Shown piece after piece: positions 49,490-62,600 of a stretch of 64,000 nucleotides of DNA (the stretch's first letter is position 1; every line of letters begins with the position of its first letter). The notes beneath the pieces are model-generated. The model saw only the letters and a program-made list of their open reading frames with translations, made no database searches and had not been told where the DNA came from. The stretch is from Liolophura sinensis (lineage: Eukaryota > Mollusca > Polyplacophora > Chitonida > Chitonidae): assembly GCF_032854445.1 (NCBI RefSeq), contig NC_088302.1:54406046-54470045 (forward strand). The letters run 5' to 3'. Position numbers and translations under genes: made by a program.

Positions 49490-52058
49490 TCATGTGTGAA
49501 GTACAGACTGGCATGCCATACTGGTGGCAGCCTTTCCCATGTGTGAAGTGCAGACATGCATGCCATATTGGTCGCAGCCTTTCCCATGTGTGAAGTGCAG
49601 ACGTGTATGTCATATTGGTGGCAGCCTTTCCCATGTGTGAAGTGCAGACCTGTATGTCATATTGGTGGCAGTCTTTCCCATGTGTGAAGTACAGATGTGT
49701 ATGTCATATTGGTGACAGCCTTTCACATGTGTGAAGTGCAGACCTGCATGCCATATTGGTGACAGCCTTTCCCATGTGTGAAGTAGACCTGCATGCCATA
49801 TTGGTGGCAGACTTTCACATGTGTGAAGTACAGACCTGCATGCCATATTGGTGGCAGTCTTTCCCATGTGTGAAGTACAGACCTGCATGCCATATTGGTG
49901 ACAGCCTTTCCCATGTGTGAAGAACAGACCTGCATGCCATATTGGTGAGAGACTTTCCCATGTGTGAAGTACAGGCCTGCATGCCATATTGGTGACAGCC
50001 TTTCCCATGTGTGAATTACAGACCTGCATGCCATATTGGTGACAGACTTTCACATGTGTGAAGTACAGACCTGCATGCCATATTGGTGACAGACTTTCAC
50101 ATGTGTGAAGTACAGACCTGCATGCCATATTGGTGGCAGACTTTCCCATGTGTGAAGTACAGACCTGCTTGCCATATTGGTGGCAGTCTTTCCCATGTGT
50201 GAAGTACAGACCTGCATGCCATATTGGTGACAGACTTTCACATGTGTGAAGTACAGACCTGCATGCCATATTGGTGGCAGTCTTTCCCATGTGTGAAGTA
50301 CAGACATGCATGCCATATTGGTGACAGCCTTTCCCATGTGTGAAGTACAGACCTGCATGCCATATTGGTGACAGACTTTCACATGTGTGAAGTACAGACC
50401 TGCATGCCATATTGGTGGCAGTCTTTCCCATGTGTGAAGTACAGACATGCATGCCATATTGGTGACAGCCTTTCCCATGTGTGAAGCCCAGACAAGCATG
50501 CCATATTGGTGACAGCCTTTCCCATGTGTGAAGTGCAGACAAGCATGCCATATTGGTGACAGACTTTCCCATGTGTGAAGTACAGACCTGCATGCCATAT
50601 TGGTGACAGACTTTCCCATGTGTGAAGTACAGACCTGCATGCCATATTGGTGACAGACTTTCCCATGTGTGAAGTACAGACCTGCATGCCATATTGGTGG
50701 CAGTCTTTCCCATGTGTGAAGTACAGACCTGCATGCCATATTGGTGACAGCCTTTCCCATGTGTGAAGTGCAGACCTGTATGCCATATTGGTGACAGACT
50801 TTCACATGTGTGAAGCGCAGACAAGCATGCCATATTGGTGACAGCCTTTCCCATGTGTGAAGTACAGACCTGCATGCCATATTGGTGGCAGTCTTTCCCA
50901 TGTGTGAAGTACAGACCTGCATGCCATATTGGTGACAGCCTTTCCCATGTGTGAAGTGCAGACCTGCATGCCATATTGGTGACAGACTTTCACATGTGTG
51001 AAGTGCAGACCTGCATGCCATACTGGTGGCAGACTTTCCCATGTGTGAAGTGCAGACCTGCATGCCATATTGGTGACAGACTTTCACATGTGTGAAGTGC
51101 AGACCTGCATGCCATATTGGTGGCAGTCTTTCCCATGTGTGAAGTACAGACCTGCATGCCATATTGGTGACAGCCTTTCCCATGTGTGAAGTGCAGACCT
51201 GCATGCCATATTGGTGACAGACTTTCACATGTGTGAAGTGCAGACCTGCATGCCATATTGGTGACAGCCTTTCCCATGTGTGAAGTGCAGACCTGCATGC
51301 CATATTGGTGACAGACTTTCACATGTGTGAAGTGCAGCCCTGCATGCCATATTGGTGACAGACTTTCACATGTGTGAAGTGCAGACCTGCATGCCATATT
51401 GGTGACAGCCTTTCCCATGTGTGAAGTGCAGACCTGCATGCCATATTGGTGGCAGTCTTTCCCATGTGTGAAGCGCAGACAAGCATGCCATATTGGTGGC
51501 AGTCTTTCCCATGTGTGAAGTGCAGACCTGCATGCCATATTGGTGACAGACTTTCACATGTGTGAAGTACAGGCCTGCATGCCATATTGGTGACAGCCTT
51601 TCCCATGTGTGAAGTACAGACCTGCATGCCATATTGGTGGCAGTCTTTCACATGTGTGAAGTACAGACGTGCATGTCATATTGATGACAGACTTTCCCAT
51701 GTGTGAAGTACAGACCTGCATGCCATATTGGTGACAGACTTTCACATGTGTGAAGTACAGACGTGCATGTCATATTGGTGGCAGTCTTTCCCATGTGTGA
51801 AGTGCAGACAAGCATGCCATATTGGTGGCAGACTTTCCCATGTGTGAAGTACAGACCTGCATGCCATATTGGTGGCAGTCTTTCCCATGTGTGAAGTACA
51901 GACCTGCATGCCATATTGGTGACAGCCTTTCCCATGTGTGAAGCGCAGACAAGCATGCCATATTGGTGACAGCCTTTCCCATGTGTGAAGTACAGACATG
52001 CATGCCATATTGGTGACAGTCTTTCCCATGTGTGAAGTACAGACTTGCATGCCATATT
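49490..52058. repeat. 47-bp satellite array (about 55 copies)
   Basis: The unit contains CATGTGTGAAGTACAGACC, TGCATGCCATATTGGT and GACAGCCTTTCC, and is repeated about 55 times with little divergence. Variants at three positions alternate: CCCATG or CACATG; GTACAG, GTGCAG or GCGCAG; and GACAGCC, GACAGAC or GGCAGTC. The unit has no stop on the minus strand in any frame, and 3 x 47 = 141 nt. Frames of up to 454 codons therefore arise purely from the repeat and should not be read as genes. Confidence 0.95.
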
Positions 52059-52219
52059 TAGTGGTAAACAGATAGTCTTCAAGGAATTTAAGAATGCACA
52101 AACATGCCCACAGGTGTTGTCACAAAGTCCACAAAAGCAGACTTATGATAAGATGAGATGTGAGTACTATTTTGTCAATGCTTTGACAAAGGAAATTATT
52201 ACAGAAAATGATTAGAAAT

Positions 52220-52225
52220 TTTATT
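52220..52225 (-). terminator. candidate polyadenylation signal of MFSD12
   Basis: TTTATT on the plus strand is AATAAA on the minus strand, 450 bp beyond the MFSD12 stop and just before the satellite array. Other copies exist further on (for example near 48,379), so this is only the nearest candidate. Confidence 0.35.
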
Positions 52226-52675
52226 TTTCCATCACCTGCTAATATACAATGTGTGTGAGATAAACTTGCCAGCAACTTCAACCAAATATCACAGAGCTGA
52301 AAAACTCCAAAATAATGTAAGCCATCAGTACATGTATAAAGGGTAAGAGTTACTTCCCCTTATGAGTACAGGGTCTAGTTGTGCCTGTTGCATCACATAA
52401 GATGCCCACCTGTTTAACTCTGCCCTAAGTTATTCTACACTTATTTAACTCTGCCCTAAGTTTAGCACCCTTATCGTTTTCAATGAATCATAATAATTGG
52501 AGTTTGACATCATTGTGTACAGAAAGTGTACAGAAGCCATTATATCATCATTGCAACATCACTTATGGAAAAACAAAACAGCCCTGCGAGACTGCTGGTA
52601 CCAGGAAGACATGCAGGGGAGACATCTGGCCCATAGTATTATCACATATCACATACTAATTCATGTCTACTAGCA

Positions 52676-53568
52676 CTAAGTTCCATAAAACGCCACACCT
52701 CTCTCTGCTGTTGACAACAGTGGATCACTCTCTGAATTTTCCCCTTCAGTGTGTTTTTCTGTACCAGGCACTGATACTTCATTTTCCTGGTTAAATACAG
52801 TCTTCATCCTTTTCATAACTGAAATAAATCAATACATATAGTATAGCAAAAAATCAAACATATTTATATTATTTACATGCAAAATATCAGTGTTTTTGTC
52901 TTTCAGTCTGATTATAGCATGTCTGAATGTTCTGTTTTGATTAATTTGATTTTTACCTACAACTGAATATATAAATATTATTCCTCTCAATTAGGTTCAG
53001 TAATGTTGGAGATATGATAGACAGCAAGCTCAACATGAATTCTGATCTTAAACAGTATGTACAAGATCAAAAAAAAAAAAGTTTGACTTGTTCATTTTTA
53101 GATAATTCCTACTGAACAGGAGTTCAAAAAATTATAGTAGTTCTCAATATATTTCCTTTAGATGGATGTACAAGTCTGCAACAAAATCGTTTGGACAAAA
53201 TTATCAGAGGGGAAAACAAAGTTAACAGATGGGAAAACAAACTTAACAGAGGGAAAAACAAAGTTGTCTTTAGTCTAAGTTGGTATTTTCCACAAATGTC
53301 ACCATATTCCCGGGCTCACCATTCTTCCTCCTAGTCCCAATTTGCTGGGGGATCAACGTCGCTAGAACCACCAGTGCCAACATGGCTGCCCCTCCAGGAA
53401 GAAAGGTCACAACATCCCGATAATACCAGACACATGCTGCGCAGCAGCCACTGTAAACAGCATATGACAAATTTAGTCAATCATTTATTCATCTACAAGG
53501 ACTATGATCAATGCAGGTTTTCAGTCAAAATTTTAATGACCAGTACTCGTTATTCCTTAAAGATTTCT

Positions 53569-53622
<54 letters not shown>

Positions 53623-56600
53623 GTATATAAACAAACACAATAAGGGTGCTTTAATTTCACTGAACTCAAAAATAATGAAATCTTCAAGACTAACAGAATT
53701 AACATTTATATCTATTGTTTACTTTGCCATATTTTTTGCCGATGCATTGGTTTACATCCATGAACATTTTAAACATACACACCAGTATAGAATTCTGCCT
53801 TGTAATGTTGGAGAAGACAGCAAGACATGAATACAGCTATTCAGCTATAGCTCCAGTATCCCAGTATCATTTATGCTCATTTTCATTCCACACCACCAAT
53901 ACAGCACCACTACTGTCCACACACACCAACAGTTCATAGGCCATCACCAGATTCCAACTAGCCACATGTTATATAGAATTTCATGCATGCAGTGCACACA
54001 CTGTTCACAAACTAAGGGACTACATGCACATGAAAGGAAACAAATCTAAAATATACATGCAGGTAGTTAAAAAAAACTTGATTAATTATAATATATATAA
54101 TATGAAGAATGAAATGAAATGCTTGAAATACATTTAAAGTCCGAGGACTGAGTCTCAAATGACAAATGAAGGTAATCCATACCACCTTACAAAATAATGT
54201 ATCAAAAGAGTACCTCAGATTTGAGAAGAGACTTTTGATGAGTTGTAGCAGACAACATTACTGAAGAGACTATACCAGATTTTTTGTAAAAATCCATGTT
54301 CTCTAATCAAATAAAATTTTCTCTATTTACTAAAAATAGCTAAAATTATAGCCTGTCAGAAAATCTTAGACTTATTCATGTACTACATGTATTCATAGAG
54401 TTAAAATGATTCTAGATTATATATAAAATGACCTGTGTTCTAACTTTTACAAAGTTTTATCACCGCTTTGGAATGGCAGCATGTGCACAGGCCTGGCTGA
54501 TACTTCTTAAACTGTAATTAGTTGTGCTATTGTAAAATAATACCCAAAACTCTACTGGATTTGTGCTGATCAAGTTTGTGCCAAAAATCATGGGTATAGT
54601 GTATTTAAGAGACATGTGTTACAAGATGGTGGAGAGAATTAAAGCATGAATGTGTTGTAACAAGACAAGGGTCCATGTATTGTTTAGAATGACATGTGGG
54701 GCACAGAGAGAACCTTTGTTAGACCCCCAGGTAATGGTTAGAATGACATGTGGTACAGAGAGAACATTTGTTAGACCCTCATATAATGGTTAGAATGACC
54801 TGTGGGGCACAGAGAGAACCTTTGTTAGACCCCCATGCAATGATTTAGAATGACATGTGTGGCACAGGGAGAACCACTGTTAAACTCCATGTCATGGTTA
54901 GAATGACATGTGGCACAGAGAGAACCTTTGTTAGACCCCCAGGTAATGGTTAGAATGACACGTGTGGCACAGAGAGAACCATTGTTAAACTCCATGTAAT
55001 GGTTAGAATGACATGTGTGGCACAGAGAGAACCACTGTTAAACTCCATGTAATGGTTCGAATGACATTTGTGGTACAGAGGGAACCTTTGTTAGTACCCC
55101 ATGTAATGATTTAGAATGACATGTGTGACATGGAGAGAACAACTGTTAGACCCCCATGTAAAGGTTAGAATGACATTTGTGGTACAGAGGGAACCATTGT
55201 TAGACCCCCATGTAATGGTTCGAATGACATTTGTGGTACAGAGGGAACCTTTGTTAGACCCCCATGTAATGGTTAGAATGACACGTGTGGCACAGAGAGA
55301 ACCACTGTTAAACTCCATCTTATGGTTAGAATGACATGTGTGGCACAGAGAGAACCTTTGTTAGACCCCCATGTAATGGTTAGAATGACATTTGTGGTAC
55401 AGAGGGAACCATTGTTAGAACCCCATGAAATGGTTAGAATGACGTGTGTGGCACACAGAGAACCTTTGTTAGACCCCCATGTAATGATTTAGAATGACAC
55501 GTGAGACACAGAGAGAACAATTGTTAGACCCCCATGTAAAGGTTAGAATGACATTTGTGGTACAGAGGGAACCATTGTTAGAACCCCATGAAATGGTTAG
55601 AATGACGTGTGCTACAGAGAGAACCTTTGTTAGATCCCCATGTAATCATGGTATGACTTTATGACCATGCACCCAGCTACCCAACACAGTTACACCAACT
55701 AAAGCAGGTAAAGACCAAGAACGTGACTTACCAACTGGATGTGCTCTTATCTATAGGTTTCCTACCACCCAACCAAAGTAACAAGAGATATGTTAACATA
55801 GGTGGCTACTGTATACCATGACTGCAGGTATACAATATGTAAGGATCCAATAAATAACACCCTTAAGTCTGAGGGAAAACATGCCACACCTCAATGACTA
55901 TAATCAAAAATGTCTGTAGTTTTACAAATTAGGAAGTTATTTTTTGCTGTAAATCTTTCCACATGATGTCAATCATTTTTCAGTCTTGAGATTTTGGCAA
56001 AGGGCCAATGGGAGTTTTAACTAGGTGGTTCGTCTATGAGTGATAAACAGTTTAACCTAATATCAACACTGACATTTTCACACATCAATAAATTTAACAA
56101 AACAAGAAAAATAAATGTGCAACAGCTGTATATATTTGTATACACCACAAATTTAAAGACAAAAGAGTTTAGAGACCTATAGCGAGGAAGCACTTTGGCT
56201 GACAGAAATGCATCACATCTTTGAAATTTCGCTATCTTCAGAATGTCAAATAATGTAAAATAAACCTTCAGAGAGGTGAAAATGAAAAGAGCAGCAAATA
56301 GCAAACAATTCAGATGCATTCCAAACATGCATATTTCACAGGCTGGATGAAAAACAAGTTACATGTAGGTACCATTTGTCCACTTTCAACCACAAGCCCA
56401 TCCCCAACTTGAGCTCAGCCATCGCTTAAGTACTGGTTTTCCAACAAAATATTTTACCTCAAAATGTCAAAAACTTATCACAAAAAGGTAAACAAACGCT
56501 GAAATGATCTAATCTAATCAACCAGGTGAATGTAATGTGAAGTCTTTATTCCACTTGAAAAAAGGGCATTTAATCAGAATCACAGCATAATTCAGCCTAG

Positions 56601-59600
56601 CAAGTTGTCAGTTTATAAAAATACGTACAAAATCTTCTTGTATTCCTGTTATTTCCACTCCTGTCTTAGCTTTCAAAAATTTGGCTTCCATTCCTTCCTG
56701 TGCTTTTTCCAATTACAACAGAAAAGTAAGGTAGCTGAGACATGTGAGTCAGGTAAGGCTTGTAAAACAGAGATGGTACATACAAACATGGGTGGAACTC
56801 CTGCACCAGCATTACGGCAGCACCATTCGTCAGCTTGTCCACAAAACTCATAGCGCCATATACAAATGCCCCACTTTCCTGAACAACAACAACAACAACA
56901 AAGTGAGTCACAACAGTGTGCACACAACCTGGCAATGTGTATGGCCACTGACAAAATTTTAAGCAAATTGGGTTAGATCTCATCACAAATGTTTGTTTGT
57001 GGCCATGTCATTTTCAATGATATTTCACAATGTAGATATCCCTGTGGCATCCCATTCTCAAAGACATCATATTTAGTGTGATGCCTTACTGAAATGTTGT
57101 TTTGAAGACACAAAACATGATGCCTCACCCTGTCACAATGTACTGACATTTTGTAAACCATGAATGGCTTCTCCTTTCTATGATGAGCAATGAGACAGGA
57201 AGTAGCACCTGTGAGAAACGTCATATTGTATATGGTACAGATTTCCCCTAAAAGTCTCCACGAGCCAGCGCTCAAACTGTCACGTTTGAGACAACATGTA
57301 ATGTGTCTATTTTCCCTTGATCCCCCTGGATACCTGACACAAGCTAAAAGTGACAACATCATATTTCACACAATGTACTGTATATGTAACAAATATGCTT
57401 ACTTTTATTTTTGTGCCTCTCACGAACCAATACTCACAATGTTATTTTTGATGAGATCAGCGGTCATGGCCAGGGCAGTCACGGACATGGTGGAGCCCCC
57501 TATGCCAATGAGAACTGCTGCCCCATAGACATACTTGGAAGCACTGGGTTGGATACAATATAGTGCCACAGAGGAAGCTACGATCAGCACGGCACCCAGG
57601 GCAAAGGTCAGCTACAACAGAAAGGGCAAAAGTCAGCTACATCAGCAAAGACAAAAATCAGCTGCAACACCATGGTCAAAGGTTATCTACAACACCAAGA
57701 GCAAAGGTCAATTACAACAAGGGCAAAGGTCAGCTACAACACAAAGGGCAAAGATCAGCTCCAACACAAAGGCAAAGATCAGCTCCAGCACAAAGGCACA
57801 TGTCACCTACAACACCAAGGGCAAGGTCAGTTACGACAGTCAATGAAATCAATGAAGAAGGGAACTTGCACTAGACACGTAAAAAAGAGTTTAGTGACGT
57901 TGAGTATTCAACATATAAAAGACATTGCAGCGTAAATTAATGAAAATCCTTTGCATAAATTAATACCTGTTTGCGTTACCTGATTAAATAAGTGAGTGAC
58001 AGCACAAAACTTAACAGAAAACAATCACGACAAAACTGAGTTGGTTTTTACCAGATATTCAGGACAGGCCTACTCACTTTTCTTCCAAGAATCTTGTTCA
58101 CAAATCTCATTAACAATGAGGTAAAGAATCCACTGACGTACACCACCAGGGGGATGATTGCAATAAACTCCTGGAAACAAAGCAGTGCATTCATTTGTAT
58201 CATACAAGCATGCCCAGACTTACAAAACAGTTCCTGGCTTCACTGGAGCAGAAAGAAGGGCTAAGGTGTTGATAAACCTGTCCACAGAAAAACCACTACA
58301 AGCCAAAGTCTGACGCAAAAACAACATGAGCTGGAATAGAAGTCATGTCAACTCCTGTTAGCCATGTGACTCATCTTTGCCTTATCATAAGGATAGACTG
58401 TCCCATCAAAGGATATGTCAGGCAACCAAATGTTTAATGCAACTTAATCATTAACTAACCAACAATCATTTGCAACAGTCCAATTTAATCACACAAAAGA
58501 ATTAGGAACTGTCTCACTAAATCACACAAACAGTATATTTGAACTGTCTCACTAAATAACAAAGAACACATTAGAACTGTGACTAAATAACAAACAGCAC
58601 ATTAGAACTGCCCCACTAAATGACAAACAGCACATTAAAACTGTCCAACTAAAGGACAAACAGCACATTAGACCTGTCCCACTAAATGATAAACAATACA
58701 CTAGAACTGTCTGCCTAAATGACAAGCAGCACATTAGACCTGTCCACCTAAATGACAAACAGCACATTAGAACTGTCCACCTAAATGACAAACAGCACAT
58801 TAGAACTGTCCACCTAAATGACAAAAAGCACATTAGAACTGTCCACCTAAATGACAAACAGCACATTAGAACTGTCTTACTAAATGACAAACAGCACATT
58901 AGACCTGTCCCACTAAATGACAAAAAGCACATTAGACCTGTCCCACTAAAGGACAAACAGCACATTAGAACTGTCCACCTAAATGACAAACAGCACATTA
59001 GAACTGTCCACCTAAATGACAATGCCTTAGAACAGCGCAAGTTTAATAACATCGTGATCTTTTCAGCTGTCACATGAAACAGTTAGTAGATCATCGACAC
59101 TACAATGAGTGATCACTGAATGTTTAAATCTCAACTTTTGCATAAATATTTATGTAAAACATACAGGCACAACTGTCTACAGATTTACGAGTCCACAGCT
59201 AAGACGTAAATTACACAAATGAGTTATAGAAAACCTCGGAAAAAGGTTCACATCAGTAAAACAAACCATAAATGTTAAAGAAACACATGCCAAAGCACTG
59301 TATTAAAAATCAAATTGAATACAGTGAAACAAATGTCAGTAAAGCTTACCTTATTTTCTTTGAGTGATTCTGTCAGATACATAGGCAGGTAGACCTGTGA
59401 AATGTTGACGACTAGACGAGTACACATATAGATAGCAGCCACCTGACAGATGGAGAGAACACATTATGCACATGCATTATATACACATTTATTTCATAAC
59501 TTGAATTTAATGCAATACTCAATAATGTTACAACTTTAACAATTGTGATCAGGTTTATGGGCTCAGAGATAACCACATTATGCACAGTGCCTAATAAACA

Positions 59601-62600
59601 AGTAAGAGCTGAGTTTGAGTCTGCAGTTTTATGGTCGAGGGGCCAACTGGCTGACTGGAAACCAAGACTTTAATTAACAGCGCTAGCCCGAGCCGTGTTA
59701 CAGCAAGTTTTATACAGATACGCTTGCCTTCAAGGATGTATTTGAGGCATGTGAAAATAAGTATACGTATATAATTACACACAGTGTGCCTAACATACTG
59801 TATAAAGAGTTGCTTGTTTTTGTTGCTGCAGAAGCTGCCTTGTTTGTCTGTGGTTATAAACCACTACATCTCACCTAAATTCGGTGAGATGTAGTAGTCA
59901 CCATATATAAAGGCATATAAAGGTCTTAACATGATGCCAACACTTAATTCTTCTGATAAGAAATTCGTCAAACTTCACAAAAAACTTTTTATTTAAATGG
60001 ACCCTCGGTGGGTTAATAAATCAGAATAAAACAAAATGTGTCACTTAAAAGAAGCTAAATTTGAGGCAAAATACATTAACCTCAATTGAGTGAACGGACA
60101 TCAGTTTTTATTTCAAAAACTGGACAAGCTGACAAATGACAGCTGAGAATGGAAATGTAGAGAATTATTGTGTCTTAGACAATACTGATTCTCAAGATAT
60201 TTTCGGTCATAATGTACACGTGTACTTCTTGAAGCCTTCCACTTGATGACGAGTTTAATTTCATAGACTGGATGTATTTTTATTGGTCATTTAAAGTTGT
60301 ATCTATTTTTGTTATTTGTCATGAGAATTGTTGATTGACCAGATTCACAAAGTACCGCTTTTGGCAGAAGTATCCTGGAGCCAGCCCTTCAATGTCCTGG
60401 ACGACCAAAAGTTGTCCTAGCTTGTCCAGCAGTAATGGCATCTGTTGATTAAGGTCATACACTCGTCCTACGCACATGCAGCTGATAAACTAGCCAGTCC
60501 CCGGGTTAAAAACCATGCTGTACATATCTGTCCACACACCTGATAGAACTGGTGTTCCTTAAGCCAGCATTTCCATGCCATCTTGTTTCGATTCTCTGTG
60601 GACCGCTCTATTGTGGCAGCCAAGGACTCGCCTCCCACAGCGTTAATACTTGTGTTTTCCCGCACTCTCTCCTTCGTCCCCAAGTGGAAGACGATGACAA
60701 ACACCAGCCCTATCCCCAGGATTATAAACACTAACAGCTGCAAGAGAAAGTAAGTTATTAAAAACCTGCTAACAGCTGCAAGAGAAAGTAAGTTATAAAA
60801 TATGTACATCTGAATGTTTTACTGCAGCATGGCATTATTTATTTATTTATTTATTTACTTATTTGATTGGTGTTTTACGCTGTACTCAAGAACATTTCAC
60901 TTATACGACAGCAGTTAGCATTATGGTGGGAGGTAACTGGGGCAGAGCCTGAGGGAAGCCCAAGACCATCCGCAGGTTGCTGCCAGACCTTCCCATGTAC
61001 AGCCGGAGAGGAAAAAGAAGGCCTTAAATCTTAAGTAAATGCACTGAACACTGTATATGTACTTTAACAATGGATTAGTGCATGGCTAGTCTACAGCACT
61101 AAGGCAAGGACATTGTTGTGCAATCACATGAATTATTTATTTATTTGATTGTTGTTTTATGCCGTACTCAAGAATATTTCACTTACACAGCGGCATCCCA
61201 GTACTGTGCTCCTAGAAATGCTTTTGGTTCCCCTTTTTTTTAAAGTCAAATTTATCCATATGCTACTTATCATCCTGCTTCTTTGATTTATTTGTTTATA
61301 TATTTGATTATTGTTTACTGCCAGACTCAAGAGTTTTTCACTTAGATGATGGTGGTCAGTTTGATGGGAGGTGGAAACTGGAGTGCTCGGGGCAAACCAC
61401 TCACCTCAGGTAAATTACCAACAAACTATTCCACAGATAACTTACAGATGTATAGATATGCCCACTATGTTGATGGAAGACAAAAATAAATGATGTTCGT
61501 CTGTACAATGGGGCCTTAATAGCATTGTTGACTGCTAGTTGTCAACAAGGTCCCATGAACAACTGGGCAATATACCCAGTGTTTCTTTGAGTGTTGTTTC
61601 ATAAATTCATATGCAGGATTCCTTCCTACACAGGCACGAGATACAATCTACCATGCAGTAAAAGACTGTCAAACTTAACTTACCTGTCTGATGTTTTCAT
61701 TCAACAGTTTTTTCACTTCCATGATAGCAGTCACATTTATGGTTATGGATGAAAACACACAGAGCAAACACAATACCTCTGGTGTACGACTCTGATAGAG
61801 GCGTGTGCCAATTGCCCCGATGAAAGCAACATAAGCTTTCTAACGTAATACACCAACCTGGAATCTTGGGGCATCTTTCACGGAGAGCATGTTTGTGTCA
61901 CCTGCTACATGTTGTACATTAAATATCAGCCAGAAGATGCCATAGACTAACAGGTTACACAACACAGTGCAGGCGTACCTAGGACAAAACATAAATACAG
62001 GTGTTGTTGCAAATGACTTCCTCTACAGGAGAGATGTCTCATGCTTCATACGTGTGATTATGTTATTGTATGTTTAGGGTTTTACATCATACTTTTCAAT
62101 TTTTTCATTTCCTTTTCATTTACAATTTTTCAGTCATGTGACTGAGCCAAGCAAGGCAGTAACAAGTATCATTTTTGAAGTCTTTGGTACAACCTGAACG
62201 GGTTTGATCACAGGTCTCCCCATTGCGGGGCGGAGGCTCTAATCATTTGGCCATCAAAGCGGTTCATATATTAAAGACAACTGGTACACTATACACTGAA
62301 GTGTAGAATGGTATAATACATGTAACAAGCTCCAGTGAGGAGGAAGTAACATGTCTAATGACTCACTAACCCTTATCAAGACAATCTTCTCTATCGATAT
62401 TAAAAGGTAAACAAACCTTATTGTATAATGTGACCTGTGAGAATGTTGTGCAACTATTTTAATTTATATTTACTGCAACATGGGCATTATATATTAAACA
62501 ATTATTGCATGTTTTAAAGTGGAACATCAAGATTTGTCGGCGGGAGACATTTGATGTACAGTGAGCGTTCGTTGTACATCAGCTGTCGAGAGCCGACAAA

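Noticed and set aside
49610-51303. Open frames of 417 and 454 codons on the minus strand, rich in repeated HTWERLSPIWHAGLYFTHG-type blocks
   Set aside because: They lie wholly inside the 47-bp satellite. All three minus frames are open because the unit has no stop, which produces the same peptide cycle in each frame. There is no family similarity or gene structure.
53270-53319. Stop at 53,270 as the only end of MFSD12
   Set aside because: A consensus donor at 53,319 joins in phase to a good acceptor and a 46-codon tail with a sorting motif, so the spliced end is more likely. Read-through is kept as an alternative.
54672-55648. Relation between the intronic 54-bp array and the 54-bp acceptor array at 63.4-64.0 kb
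   Set aside because: They have the same period but no shared sequence, so this is taken as coincidence.
57535-57935. Plus-strand frames over 57.5-57.9 kb
   Set aside because: They are antisense shadows of an MFSD12 exon and its 25-bp repeat array.
58552-59073. 173-codon frame with an 11-residue [11 protein letters not shown] period
   Set aside because: It comes from a 33-bp intronic minisatellite, whose period is a multiple of three. No conservation is expected.
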